NCBI GenBank assembly: GCA_023659775.1
Contig: JAGXOS010000004.1
Location: forward strand, 1 to 34,848
Direction: 5' to 3'
Origin: Methanomicrobia archaeon LH_S14
Lineage (GTDB): Archaea > Halobacteriota > Syntropharchaeia > Alkanophagales > Methanospirareceae
Length of the DNA stretch: 34,848 nucleotides
Shown: positions 1 to 8,355 of the stretch, one piece after another
Numbering within the stretch: position 1 is the first letter of the stretch
Layout: every line of letters starts with the position of its first letter
Program-made: the position numbers and the translations under genes
Notes under the pieces: model-generated
What the model was told of the DNA's origin: nothing
Database searches by the model: none
The model's input: only the letters and a program-made list of their open reading frames with translations

Positions 1-97
1 TTCCATCAGCTCCCGTTGGTTATATGATTTTTTAACTGTCTTCTTCAAGGAGTGGAGTTTTTCAAAATTCTCACAGATTAACTCAGATTACACAGAT

Positions 98-343
98 TTA
101 TTTATTATCCATCAGCTTTTCGTACTCAGGAAGATTTTTCCTTATCTTGACGATACCATATTCCTCTTTCCAGAGATTCAATCGCTTTAGTTTTTTAACA
201 AATGATTCCATCTGCCCCTCTGTAAGCATGATCTCTCCGCACTCTGGACATTTCTCGACTTCGTGTAGAACGATGACATCGGCCATCACGTATGCGTCTT
301 GTTCAATCTTCATTTCTGCTCCGCATCTCGGGCATTTATCCAT
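98..343 (-). CDS. YgiT-type zinc-finger protein (probable antitoxin)
   Basis: Small protein of about 81 residues with two CxxC pairs (CPRCG near the start and CPECG about 30 residues later), the layout of the YgiT/MqsA-type zinc-finger domain found in antitoxins. ATG at 343 is preferred because CPRCG follows almost at once; a TTG at 349 gives two more residues. A purine-rich GAGGGG lies just upstream. The tiny ORF before it (346-468) resembles the start of a DUF4258 protein, a known partner of YgiT-type proteins, so this is probably the surviving half of a toxin-antitoxin pair. The function is inferred from family and context. Confidence 0.6.
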   Translation of the reverse strand: MDKCPRCGAEMKIEQDAYVMADVIVLHEVEKCPECGEIMLTEGQMESFVKKLKRLNLWKEEYGIVKIRKNLPEYEKLMDNK

Positions 344-345
344 TT

Positions 346-468
346 TCAATCCCCTCTTTTAACTTCTTTTATTCTTTCCTTTAAGCAGTACAGATCAATT
401 GAATAGAGTGCGATTTGATCTCTTGCGGTCTTGGTATACCTGAATGTTTTGTTAGATATCTGCATCAT
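346..468 (-). pseudogene. DUF4258-like toxin remnant
   Basis: A 40-codon ORF that starts with ATGATG, has GGAG placed 6 nt upstream, and stops (TGA) overlapping the possible TTG start of the YgiT-type gene. The stretch FRYTKTARDQIALYSIDL resembles the N-terminal half of DUF4258 proteins, but the rest of the domain is missing. I read it as an internally deleted toxin gene; it could also be a chance small ORF. Confidence 0.35.
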
Positions 469-532
469 TTTTTCTCCTACAGCCGGTGCCTTTTGCTATT
501 TTTTGCAGGCTTTGATTTACGATTTCGGACAT
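452..532 (-). pseudogene. N-terminal scrap of a polysaccharide flippase
   Basis: ATG at 532 with GGAG 7 nt upstream opens a peptide beginning MSEIVNQSLQKIAKGTG, which matches from memory the usual N-terminus of archaeal O-antigen/polysaccharide flippases. After the glycine the membrane domain is gone and a TAA comes within ten codons. It is a relic of a surface-polysaccharide gene. Confidence 0.4.
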
Positions 533-579
533 GGTATCACTCCTACTTTATCCATAGGGAAAGGGAGAAAGGCAAATGG

Positions 580-767
580 CTAAGGGGAAAAGGTTTTCGA
601 CCGTGCCGATATCAATTTTGAATTTGAAAGCATACTTGATATTTCTGCACATCCTTTCTCTATCTCCTTAAATGTTTCTTTTTGGATATTTGATAGATGT
701 AAACCGCAAGGTTTTTACCCTTCTGCCAAACTCTAAGTTCTTTAAATTTAAAACCCCCTTTACCCAT
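580..767 (-). pseudogene. Four-helix-bundle (S23-like) protein remnant
   Basis: From ATG 767 the reading gives FKFKELRVWQKGKNLAVYIYQIS, the characteristic start of the bacterial/archaeal four-helix-bundle family, then a TAG at 660-662. A second frame ending at 580 gives EIEKGCAEISSMLSNS, which resembles the last helix of the same family. The middle is deleted and the ends are in different frames, so the gene is dead. Confidence 0.5.
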
Positions 768-871
768 TAGCCTTTCGCCTCTTGCCTTTTGCCCTCATCT
801 CCCCTCCTATAAACCATGTCCAACACAAATACCAATCAATTTTTATCACATGGAGATAATGTATAAAAACC

Positions 872-976
872 ATGTTCATATTCGGTCACATAGGGATCAC
901 GCTCGGCATCGCATTCGTCATATCACGATTAGTTCTTCCAGGGATAGGGGAAGGGATAAGACCGAAGATCAACTAA
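872..976 (+). pseudogene. N-terminal scrap of a DUF457-type membrane protein
   Basis: The 34-codon ORF begins MFIFGHIGITLGIAFVISR and then reads LVLPGIGEGI. This resembles the first helix of membrane-bound 'metal-dependent hydrolase' (DUF457/YdjM) proteins, in which the histidine after FG is conserved. The remaining helices are absent. Confidence 0.4.
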
Positions 977-1060
977 CACTTTTTCTTTTTACAAAACACT
1001 TTCTTTTCCGCGAAGCATTTTTGATAAAACTTTTCTTAAAAAGTTTAAAGAAAGGTTTGT

Positions 1061-1165
1061 ATGCATAAAAAGGTGAAGAGGATTACGAGCGCGAGGTCTT
1101 TTGGGAAGTGTTTGATTTCCATTCTGTTCTTTGGTATGGCGATTTTCATGGTATCACTTATCTAA
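1061..1165 (+). other. Possible signal-peptide fragment
   Basis: A 34-codon ORF with a basic start (MHKKVKR) and a hydrophobic run (LISILFFGMAIFMVSLI), followed directly by TAA. It looks like the signal peptide of a lost secreted protein. AAAGG lies about 5 nt upstream. No family can be assigned; it may be chance. Confidence 0.2.
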
Positions 1166-1551
1166 TCGTTATCTCCACTTTCTGTCAAAATATCGTCTCT
1201 ATCCTTGATTATTACCCTATCTTTCCTTTCGATTTCAGTAGTAACAAGAATGTATTCTCGGTGTTTGCAGATGGATACACCTTCCAATTCGCCCAAACCC
1301 AAAGATCTCCGTTCTTCTATCAATCTACTCAAAAGCTCTAATTCTTCTTTGTTTAGCGGCGTTACTTCGAGAATTCCGCTCTCTATGACTTAATCAACGA
1401 ATTCATACCCACGCTCTCTTGCTTTGAAAAGGTCATTGTAAACCGAAGGAGGAATAAAGAACCTTGCATTAGGAAATAACCCCCTTAATAAATCCAGCCT
1501 TTTTATCTTTCCGAAAGTGCTTAGAACATCAGTGTCAAAGACTAAACTCAT
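1162..1551 (-). pseudogene. PIN-domain toxin, broken by a nonsense codon
   Basis: Read from ATG 1551, the frame begins MSLVFDTDVLSTFGKIKRL, has IPPSVYNDLFKA near residue 33, stops at TAA (1390-1392, codon 54), and continues in the same frame with VIESGILEVTPL, GLGELEGVSIC and a degraded VTTE before TAG at 1162. FDTD and GELE are the acidic motifs expected of a PIN nuclease; the usual third TND motif is degraded. The start overlaps the stop of the upstream antitoxin gene as ATGA, the classic coupling of a UPF0175/PIN pair. The stop is TAA, so codon recoding is not a likely rescue. Confidence 0.65.
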
Positions 1552-1874
1552 CGCTTCAACCTTTTGATTAGTTCAACACCTTTCTCCAACTCCTCCACAC
1601 TCCTTGAGCCCACTTCTCTCCTTACCCCCCTATCTGCTAATATGTCTTTGAACTCGATTGTTGTTACTCCTGCGATCTCCGCGGCTTTGCCCAGCGATAC
1701 CACACCCTCTTTATAAAGTTCAATAGCCGCAGCCGTTCTAAGATCAGGCTTAGCATTTAGCAAAGTTCTAAAAGCATCTTTTACCGCCTCGTCAACGCTG
1801 CCATAATATCCGGATTTAATCAAAGCTCTTATTTCCTTTTCAATAATTGCAGGTAATGCAAATATTTCTGCCAT
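1548..1874 (-). CDS. UPF0175 family antitoxin
   Basis: Protein of 108 residues from ATG 1874; a GTG at 1886 would add four. An N-terminal segment with EIRALIKSGYYGSVDEAVKDA precedes a helix-turn-helix-like part, AIELYKEGVVSLGKAAEIAG, the signature of UPF0175. These proteins are usually encoded with a PIN-domain toxin, and here the next gene on the strand is a PIN gene overlapping by 4 bp (ATGA). The antitoxin is intact while the toxin is interrupted, a normal decay order because the antitoxin alone is harmless. Function inferred from family and pairing. Confidence 0.75.
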   Translation of the reverse strand: MAEIFALPAIIEKEIRALIKSGYYGSVDEAVKDAFRTLLNAKPDLRTAAAIELYKEGVVSLGKAAEIAGVTTIEFKDILADRGVRREVGSRSVEELEKGVELIKRLKR

Positions 1875-1882
1875 TTTGTTTA

Positions 1883-2088
1883 TCACTTGATATATTTGTA
1901 GTCTTCTACCTTATATAAAACATTAATTTCCTTTGCACCCTTCCAACCCTTAGATTTCTTCCTTAGTCTATCCTGTGTTGAAATAGCATAGCATTCTCTA
2001 TTCTGCTTCTATCTCTCAATCTCGCTCCCATGATTATCTCTAATCTCTTTTCAACCACATTTATCTCATCCATTCTTCCCGCCTCCAT
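1883..2088 (-). pseudogene. Unrecognised small gene, apparently frameshifted
   Basis: ATG at 2088 follows AGGTGA at good spacing and opens 41 codons, charged and without recognised homology (contains RLEIIMGARLRDRSR), ending at TAA near 1963. The next frame then stays open and basic (QDRLRKKSKGWKGAKEIN) to a TGA at 1883, next to the UPF0175 start. The two parts look like one small gene split by a frameshift. No function is proposed. Confidence 0.3.
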
Positions 2089-2145
2089 TTTCTGTCACCT
2101 TTGATATGTCCTTTGATGTGTTTTAATTTATATATCTATGCATCT

Positions 2146-2226
2146 TTAATTTTCAATCACGAAAGCTTTTGGTAATGACAAGCCCACGTAGCCTAAGCCG
2201 ATGATGCAAACGGTTTCGTTTTTCAT
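2146..2226 (-). pseudogene. N-terminal scrap of a nucleotide-sugar dehydrogenase
   Basis: ATG 2226 opens MKNETVCIIGLGYVGLSLPK, the Rossmann glycine-rich start (GxGxxG) of UDP-sugar 6-dehydrogenases, then AFVIEN and TAA. Only 26 codons remain of a gene normally over 400 codons long. With the flippase scrap it suggests that a polysaccharide locus once lay here or nearby. Confidence 0.6.
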
Positions 2227-2246
2227 ATCCCTTATTATCATTTATC

Positions 2247-2438
2247 TTACCTCAGCTCCAGAACTTTCTCTTTTCTTATATCCTCCCCTCTTGCCTTTTC
2301 AATGACTTCTTTCGCTGTCATGCCTTTAAATATCGCTCTTAGCGAGCCCTTTTCTTCAGAAATATCTGGAAATGGCTTGAGTAAAATGCCTTCCCCAGAC
2401 TCAACTACAATCGCTCTGTCCTTAAACCCAATTGGCAA
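2247..2438 (-). pseudogene. AbrB-like antitoxin fragment
   Basis: The frame gives LPIGFKDRAIVVESGEGILLKPFP followed by a helical charged tail (MTAKEVIEKAR). This resembles the second half of the AbrB/SpoVT DNA-binding fold plus the usual C-terminal extension. The residues normally between the 'IVLP' strand and the next strand are missing, only a TTG start is available, and a stop lies six codons upstream. No toxin gene follows. It may still be translated, but more likely it is a remnant. Confidence 0.4.
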
Positions 2439-2475
2439 AACTATTAAACCCGATTACCATCTACTTAAACATAAG

Positions 2476-3765
2476 ATGAAGTGGCTGGATAGAATCATTG
2501 GCACGGAGGAGATACCCTCCACGGTCTCCTTCGATGAAATAGATACCTGGCTGGACATGGTATCGAAATCGCTATTTCGCGGTCTGAGTGCAAATGCCGA
2601 TCAGTTATACGGAGAGATAAAAGATACACGTGAGAGACTGAAGCAAAACATCTCTGAGCTTCAGGATGCCGAACCAATTGAAGATATACCAGCTCCTATC
2701 ACAAAAATAGGATTGCCCAATCGTGATAAGATGGTTAAGCATCTCTATTCGCTGACTGAAAAGATGTTGATCCCGACCAAAACCGATTATAAGACTGTTT
2801 TATCCTTTTACAGCGTAACCGCTTCCAACATAGAATTCGCTTTTGGCAAGTCAAAGTCATCGAAGACCATCTACTATGTTCGCTCGCTATTCCCGGATGA
2901 GGTTAAGGAAGTTATCTCAGACATTGATCGATTGAAAGCCCTTCTTAACCAGCTTATCGCACCTATTAAGGGAAAAGAAAGCCAGATTATAAATTTTGAG
3001 CGTGTGCCAGAGATAGTACGAGAAATAAAAAATCTGAAATCGGGGATAGAAAAGGAAAAAGAGCAGGTCCACGAACAAGAAGAAGAGTGTTCCGTACTCG
3101 GTAAGAGAATCGAAATGGATGGGAAAAGATTGAGCGCGATTGAAGAAAAGGAAGAATGGATGCGATTCAAAGAGCTCGAAATCGAATTAGCTTCATCGGA
3201 AGAGGAATTAAACGCACTCGAATCGAATATCCACGAATTATTCTCTCCAATTAACAAAGCACTCAACCTGTTGAAGAAGCAGGATGAGACCGGGCGGTAT
3301 ACCCTTACTCCTGAAGAGAGAAGAGCGTTATCTTCTATTCTGTCATCTCCAATTCGAGCGCTCGATGAAGATATCCGCGATTTCCTCCTCTCCATAAAAA
3401 ATGTCATAGAAGGAGATGACTCTATCCTGAAGGAACGAAAGCGAGACAAGACACTGAAATGGATAGACCATCTGTTAAATACCGGGTTATCCCCTATCAA
3501 GGAAAAACGTGCTCGGTTACAATCGAGAATTAAAGAGACCAAAGGTAAGCTTTCGAATATGACGATACTCAAAGATAGAAAGGAGATCGAACGATCAATC
3601 ATTTCAGCTAAGGAGCAACTTGCTCAATTACAAGAAAGAATAGACCGATCTAAAAGACACATAGTTTCGCTGCAAGAGAAAGTCACAGAGAACGAGAGGT
3701 TTTTGTTAGAGGTTTTGGAAGGTATTACAGGTAAGAAAATTGATGTTAAATTTGATAGAGGGTAA
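2476..3765 (+). CDS. Coiled-coil protein of unknown function
   Basis: Predicted 429 residues from ATG 2476 (MKWLDRIIGTEE). A longer frame starts at 2302 but would run antisense through the AbrB-like fragment, so the later start is preferred. Residues 1-160 look globular. From about residue 160 to the end most of the chain is Glu/Lys/Arg/Leu-rich heptad-like sequence, in two long coiled coils separated by a segment near 260-300. There is no signal peptide or Walker motif, so it is not a complete SMC/Rad50 ATPase. Its stop is 4 nt before the GTG start of the secreted PLD gene, so the two are probably co-transcribed. I do not recognise the family. Confidence 0.7.
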   Translation: MKWLDRIIGTEEIPSTVSFDEIDTWLDMVSKSLFRGLSANADQLYGEIKDTRERLKQNISELQDAEPIEDIPAPITKIGLPNRDKMVKHLYSLTEKMLIPTKTDYKTVLSFYSVTASNIEFAFGKSKSSKTIYYVRSLFPDEVKEVISDIDRLKALLNQLIAPIKGKESQIINFERVPEIVREIKNLKSGIEKEKEQVHEQEEECSVLGKRIEMDGKRLSAIEEKEEWMRFKELEIELASSEEELNALESNIHELFSPINKALNLLKKQDETGRYTLTPEERRALSSILSSPIRALDEDIRDFLLSIKNVIEGDDSILKERKRDKTLKWIDHLLNTGLSPIKEKRARLQSRIKETKGKLSNMTILKDRKEIERSIISAKEQLAQLQERIDRSKRHIVSLQEKVTENERFLLEVLEGITGKKIDVKFDRG

Positions 3766-3769
3766 AAAA

Positions 3770-5989
3770 GTGAAAAGCCGAAGAAGAGATAGTGGAGTGA
3801 CATTTGTGCTCGTTATTCTATTCGCAACAACAATGGCATTTGGGTGCTTTGGATACTCTTCCACGGCAACAGTTCACGCACCTATCATTACAGGAGTATA
3901 TTATGACACCTATCTGAAAGGGGATACCGATGGTGAGTTTATAAGGATACATAATCCCACCGGGAGTTCAATCAACATCGGTGGATGGCAGATAACAGAT
4001 TATGGAGAAAGGGAGGGTGTTATTACATTTCCGGAATGGGCGAATATAAGTGCTGGAGATAGTTTATACCTTGCATATAACGCAACTGCATTTTATGACG
4101 AGATGTTTCAGGAAGCAGATTTTGAGTATGGTGTGGATTCTGACTCAACACCAAATATGACGAAAATGGATAAACAGCTAAAATTAGCCAATACAGGAGA
4201 TGAAGTAATCCTGAAGAATAACGAAGGCGAGATAATAGATGTTGTGATTTACGGTAACTCGATATATGCAGGAGCTGGATGGACCGATGCTCCTGTGAAA
4301 GATGTAGCTGAAGGCGTAATCTTAGAGCGGGACAGAAACGAGACATCCGGTGAGTATGAGGATACCGATTCAGCGGAGGATTGGAACGACCCCAGAGTAT
4401 ACGTTGTCGGGCAGTCGCACTTTTCTTATGAGACATTCAGTTTTTACGGAAATGTAACGGTGTTTACCTCTCCGGACAGCAGCTTTAGCGAGATTGCAAA
4501 TGCAATAGACAACGCACAAGAATCAATTTATCTCAATGTTTACCTGTTTCATAATTTCTATTTGATGAACCACATAATAGATGCGATAGAAAGGGGCGTT
4601 GAAGTCGAAATAATGCTTGAAGGCGACCCCGTAAATGGGATTGCCGATGATGAAAGGTATATTGCGAACCAAACCATTGCCACAGGCGGAGAAGTAAGGT
4701 TTATGATGAATGACAAAGACAGAGGTATTCATGACAGATATGCGTTCAACCATGCGAAATATGCAATTATAGACAACGAAAAGACGATAGTAATGTCAGA
4801 GAACTGGAAAAATACAGGTGTGCCCACCAACAACACTTTTGGGAACAGAGGTTGGGGTGTTATTATAAACAATCCGGATGTAACAAATTATTTCAGTGCG
4901 GTCTTCTTTGAAGACTGGAAGCCCACAAGCAAAGACAGTTTTCCATTTACTTCGGATGACCCCATTTATGGGAACAAATATGGTAGCCCTCCCCTCGATT
5001 TTGTGCCGAATCGCACAATCCCGACTGGCAATTACTCGCATCCGTTTGATAGCGAAGTTATTTATGGTGAGTTCGATGTTTCTCCAGTTTTAGCTCCTGA
5101 TACCTCGCTAATGCAGACAAAATCTATTATCGGGATGATAAAAGGAGCGAAGAAATCCGTTTATGTCGAGCAGCTTTATATCCACAAGGATTGGAGCTCC
5201 TATGCGGACCTAAAACCAAATCATTTCTTAGAGGCTGCGATCAACGCATCGAGGAGAGGATGTGAAGTAAAGATATTACTAAATCCAACATATAGTTTTG
5301 AGCGTAACCACGCGACAATCGATTATGTCAGGGGCATTGCAGCAAACGAAGGACTAAACTTAGATGTAAAATTTATTGATATTGAAAGCACAGGGCTTAA
5401 CAAAACACATAACAAAGGCGTGATTGTTGACTGCAGCAAAGTTTTGATTTCAAGTATCAACTGGAATGAGCATAGTCCAACAAATAACCGGGAAGCAGGT
5501 CTAATTATCGAAAATGAAGACGTAGCCGGGTTTTATACTGATGTGTTTTTATATGACTGGTATAACGGCTCGTTGCCACCAGAAGCTATCTTCGACACAG
5601 GACCAGGAACTTATCCAAGCATCTTTGGCATGCACAACGGAACGATTACGCTAAATCAAACAATAACCGTGAGCAAGCTTTACACTTATCCATGTACAGG
5701 CACAGGCGGGCATTCTGAACATGTGAGAATATGGAATAGTTCGGGCTTAGATGTAACGGCAAATTGGAAAGGTTACAAAAGGGATTGGCACAATATCTCC
5801 TTTAGCGGTTCATTCACCCTAAAGGCAAATGAAACTTACAATTATACGATTAAAACAGGCTCATATCCGCAGATGCATCACAACAAGACTTTAACCTTGC
5901 CAGAAGGAGAAATCAGATGCATTAAATTTACAGATGCGAATGAGAGGGTTTATTGTGACTGGATACCAGCTATTAAGCTGTGGACGTGA
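3770..5989 (+). CDS. Secreted lamin-tail-domain + phospholipase D-family protein
   Basis: Protein of 739 residues with the start set at GTG 3770, because GAGGG sits about 6 nt upstream; in-frame TTG/ATG codons at 3740/3743 lie inside the preceding gene. A basic N-terminus and a hydrophobic run (VTFVLVILFATTMAFGCFG) form a signal peptide or anchor; the Cys could be a lipobox. Residues about 30-170 resemble an LTD domain (GEFIRIHNPTG, INIGGWQI). Two PLD repeats follow, with HKD motifs at H328-x-K330-x4-D335 and H547-x-K549-x4-D554, so both catalytic halves are present. Many NxS/T sites fit an exported protein. PLD enzymes cleave phosphodiesters; an extracellular nuclease or phospholipase role is inference. 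It is not a DrmC candidate because it is exported. Confidence 0.85.
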   Translation: MKSRRRDSGVTFVLVILFATTMAFGCFGYSSTATVHAPIITGVYYDTYLKGDTDGEFIRIHNPTGSSINIGGWQITDYGEREGVITFPEWANISAGDSLYLAYNATAFYDEMFQEADFEYGVDSDSTPNMTKMDKQLKLANTGDEVILKNNEGEIIDVVIYGNSIYAGAGWTDAPVKDVAEGVILERDRNETSGEYEDTDSAEDWNDPRVYVVGQSHFSYETFSFYGNVTVFTSPDSSFSEIANAIDNAQESIYLNVYLFHNFYLMNHIIDAIERGVEVEIMLEGDPVNGIADDERYIANQTIATGGEVRFMMNDKDRGIHDRYAFNHAKYAIIDNEKTIVMSENWKNTGVPTNNTFGNRGWGVIINNPDVTNYFSAVFFEDWKPTSKDSFPFTSDDPIYGNKYGSPPLDFVPNRTIPTGNYSHPFDSEVIYGEFDVSPVLAPDTSLMQTKSIIGMIKGAKKSVYVEQLYIHKDWSSYADLKPNHFLEAAINASRRGCEVKILLNPTYSFERNHATIDYVRGIAANEGLNLDVKFIDIESTGLNKTHNKGVIVDCSKVLISSINWNEHSPTNNREAGLIIENEDVAGFYTDVFLYDWYNGSLPPEAIFDTGPGTYPSIFGMHNGTITLNQTITVSKLYTYPCTGTGGHSEHVRIWNSSGLDVTANWKGYKRDWHNISFSGSFTLKANETYNYTIKTGSYPQMHHNKTLTLPEGEIRCIKFTDANERVYCDWIPAIKLWT

Positions 5990-5997
5990 TAAAAATT

Positions 5998-6025
5998 TCA
6001 ATTTGCACTTTTCATTTTGCATTGC
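5998..6025. repeat. TGCAAA-rich repeat in a convergent spacer
   Basis: The spacer between the PLD gene (plus) and rps6e (minus) carries ATTTGCACTTTTCATTTTGC, read on the minus strand as GCAAAATGAAAAGTGCAAAT. Related copies lie in the other two convergent spacers, at 23857-23885 and 33759-33786. Confidence 0.6.
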
Positions 6026-6037
6026 TTTGACCAATTA

Positions 6038-6430
6038 TCACGATTTCCCCTCTCCCTCTTTTACCAATAGCTCCTCTATCGGTTTCGTCCCATACTCCTT
6101 TATCTTCACGTTTATCTGCGATATCTCCGTTGATATTTCGTTACCTCTGACCGACTTCCTTCTCCTTTTACCACGCTCTTTTGGTCTGTAACCCGGTGGA
6201 GAAGTGATTAAGATCCTCTTCCTCGCAGTCCCCGCCATATCTTTTCGCATTGGCATACCCTCTTTATCCGAGCCACCGGTTATTCCCAGCTCATAGCCGC
6301 CCAAGCCGAGAATATCCGCATCCACCGCGTCGCCTATTCGTTTACCAATGAATAAAACATTAGCTTCTGTATCCTTACCTTCTATCTTATATGCCTTCCC
6401 TGTTTTCGAGTCGCTTATTACAATTTGCAT
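6038..6430 (-). CDS. rps6e: 30S ribosomal protein S6e
   Basis: Protein of 130 residues, close to the usual archaeal length. The conserved S6e core is clear: GYELGITGGSDKEGMPMR in the middle, followed by KRRRKSVRGNEIS. It is a component of the archaeal/eukaryotic small ribosomal subunit and has no bacterial counterpart, so it is strong evidence for an archaeal genome. ATG at 6430 has a GGAAG-type site upstream. Its 3' end faces the PLD gene across a 48-bp spacer. In several euryarchaea rps6e neighbours infB and the aIF2-gamma gene (recalled). Here infB lies 9 kb away on the same strand beyond an accessory island. Confidence 0.95.
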   Translation of the reverse strand: MQIVISDSKTGKAYKIEGKDTEANVLFIGKRIGDAVDADILGLGGYELGITGGSDKEGMPMRKDMAGTARKRILITSPPGYRPKERGKRRRKSVRGNEISTEISQINVKIKEYGTKPIEELLVKEGEGKS

Positions 6431-6787
6431 TTTGTTCTTCCTTCTCCTTTATTTTATATTCTCATCTTCTAATAACTCTTTGAGTTCTCTTTAAACTTTT
6501 TCTTTATTCATAATTTGGTTCACTTTAAAAAAACGCATTCTTACCACCTCAGAAGCTTCAAAAGAGCCGGAAAGTCCCCAGACTGAGCGAAAGCAACCCA
6601 AATTCGGTTAATTGTTAAAAAGCATAATGAGAAATGCGAGGTAGGAGATGCATAAATTGGGGAAGTTGAAGAGAATACAAGTGCCAAAGCGGCGAAAGAG
6701 GAAGAGAGAAAATAACTGAAACGAAATTTCAACTGACCGAAAGTAATAAATGTTAGCTATGAAGTATGTTCTAAAAAATAAAAAATG
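6431..6787. other. Spacer upstream of rps6e and of the IS; holds the displaced drmA 5' region
   Basis: No convincing gene. The left part must hold the rps6e promoter. The right end (about 6735-6787) is the original upstream region of drmA before IS insertion: a weak AT-rich TATA-like stretch (GTAATAAATG near 6741-6750, preceded by CGAAA) lies about 35-45 nt from the duplicated ATG at 6785. A 63-codon minus-strand frame at 6541-6732 looks like a signal peptide but is the complement of a purine-rich run, and I do not accept it. Confidence 0.4.
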
Positions 6788-6814
6788 TTGTATCTATTCA
6801 GGTTTTTAAAGTTA
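6788..6814 (+). repeat. IS left terminal inverted repeat
   Basis: Starts TTGTATCTATTCA. It pairs with 8339-8365 at 22 of 27 positions, the first 13 perfect. Confidence 0.85.
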
Positions 6815-6933
6815 TTCCCTTTTGACAAAATAGCAGTTGCGAAGAATATCTTGGTTCAAAATGAGAAGTAATGTGTGAAAATCGTTAAAAACCGAAAATC
6901 ATAAAACTAATGAACACGAATTGAAAATGCAGA

Positions 6934-8355
6934 ATGAACGGTGGCTACATAGTGATTATGGAGGATTTGCAGAGAGAAAACAGAGAACTAAGAGAAGAAG
7001 TCAATCGTCTGCGTAAAGGACTTGAAGAGAAGGAATCAAAGAACAAAGACCTGCAAGAAGAGGTTAACAAGCAGAAAGAAGAGATTAACGAATTAAAAGA
7101 GGAGAATCAAAAGTTAAGACAGGAGATTTTCGGCTTAAAATCATCCAAAAAGAGGAGACGAAGCTAGAACACAGACACAAAACAGAAACGTAAAAAGAGA
7201 GGACCTCCTTTTGGACACAAGGGAACTTCACGCAAGCGACCGGATAGAGTGGACACGACCATTGTCCTCGAGCTCGAGGAGTGCCCTTACTGCGGTGGGG
7301 AGCTCAAAGAATTGGAGGATGTGAGGGTGAGATATGAGGAAGAAATCATCCCTGTCCCCCTTTATGTGATCAAATACATCATCAAGCAGGGATATTGCAA
7401 GCACTGTGACAGGGTTGTTTATCCCGAAGTCCCTGAGACAATTGGTAATCGCCATTTTGGCGTTCGTTTCCTCCTTTATATCGCTTACCTGAGGTATGTC
7501 ATGAATTTGCCTGAAGGCAAGATTGCAACGCTCCTGAATGACACTTACAATGCTCACGTCTCGGTAGGAACGGTGGTTGACTACCTCAAAAAGGCTGCTG
7601 AACTGTTCGGTGATGAATACAAGCGTATAAAGAAGGAGATGCGGGAATCGCACATTTGCAACTACGATGACACAGGGCAGCGAGTGGACAGGAGGAACAG
7701 GTGGCTTTGGGCTTTTGTCTCAAAGGAAGCGGTGTTATATCTCACGAGCAAGAACCGGGGAAAGAAAGTGGTGATAAAAGTTCTCGGAGAAGACTATGAC
7801 GGTGTGAGCGGGCAGGATTTCTATCCCTCGTTCGACGGCGCGCCGGGACGGAAGCAGAAATGCTGGTCGCATCAGATAGTGCCTGCGAGGGAACTCACAG
7901 AGAAGAAAAAACCACCACCGGAATCACTCGAATTCTACGAAGGAATATCGCAGATTTTTGAGGATGCAAAGGAGGCAGAGAAGGCACTAAAAACCAGCGA
8001 GGATCGGGAAAGGGTGTATACCGACTTCGTTGAACGCCTGGAGAAGTTCGTGACGCAGGAGGGGAAATGGAAGCATCATGGAGTGAAAAAACTGGCGAAG
8101 CGGGCATTGAAGTACAGGCATGAACTGTTCACTTTCATACTCGTTCCTGGTGTGGACCCTACAAACAATGTCGCTGAGCGTGCTCTAAGACCGGGTGTGC
8201 GACAAAGGAAAATATGGGGATGCTTCAGAACCAAAAAGGGTGCTAAAAACAGGGATATCATGATGAGCGTGATAGGAACGATGAAAATCATGAAAAAGGA
8301 CTTCTTCAGCTACGGAAAGGAATATATCCTCAGCAAATTAAGTTATAAAAGGTGA
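6934..8355 (+). pseudogene. IS66-family transposase with an in-frame TAG
   Basis: One reading frame runs from ATG 6934 (or ATG 6958) to TGA 8353-8355, 473 codons, broken only by TAG at 7165-7167 (codon 78). Before the TAG is a Leu/Glu/Lys coiled coil, typical of the IS66 TnpC N-terminus. Directly after it comes RGPPFGHKGTSRKRPDR, the usual IS66 linker, then a zinc finger (CPYCGG...CKHC), the transposase core with YDDTGQRVD, a second Asp region (QDFYPSFDG...CWSH) and NNVAERALRPGVRQRK with the catalytic Glu. So the TAG lies inside one protein, not between two genes. It is either a nonsense mutation or a codon that is read through, for example as pyrrolysine. A GTG at 7249 could restart a shorter protein. 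Confidence 0.8.

Noticed and set aside
2874-3602. Long minus-strand frame (242 codons) opposite the coiled-coil gene
   Set aside because: Ser/Phe/Ile-rich composition is what the complement of a Glu/Lys-rich coiled coil gives; no domain is recognisable.
3770-5989. The PLD protein as the missing DrmC of the DISARM-like locus
   Set aside because: It has a signal peptide and an LTD domain, is separated from drmA by rps6e and the IS, and forms its own unit with the coiled-coil gene. DrmC should be cytoplasmic.
6555-6600. GGAAAGTCCCC resembling part of an RNase P RNA
   Set aside because: Only a few bases match, and no P4-type pairing or full-length structure is visible nearby.
6541-6732. Minus-strand 63-codon frame resembling a signal peptide
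   Set aside because: It is the complement of a purine-rich Lys/Glu-type stretch, has no ribosome site and no mature domain.
8352-8354. GTG at 8352 as the original drmA start
   Set aside because: It lies inside the IS terminal repeat and could not have existed before insertion; it may be used now, but the native start is ATG 8367.
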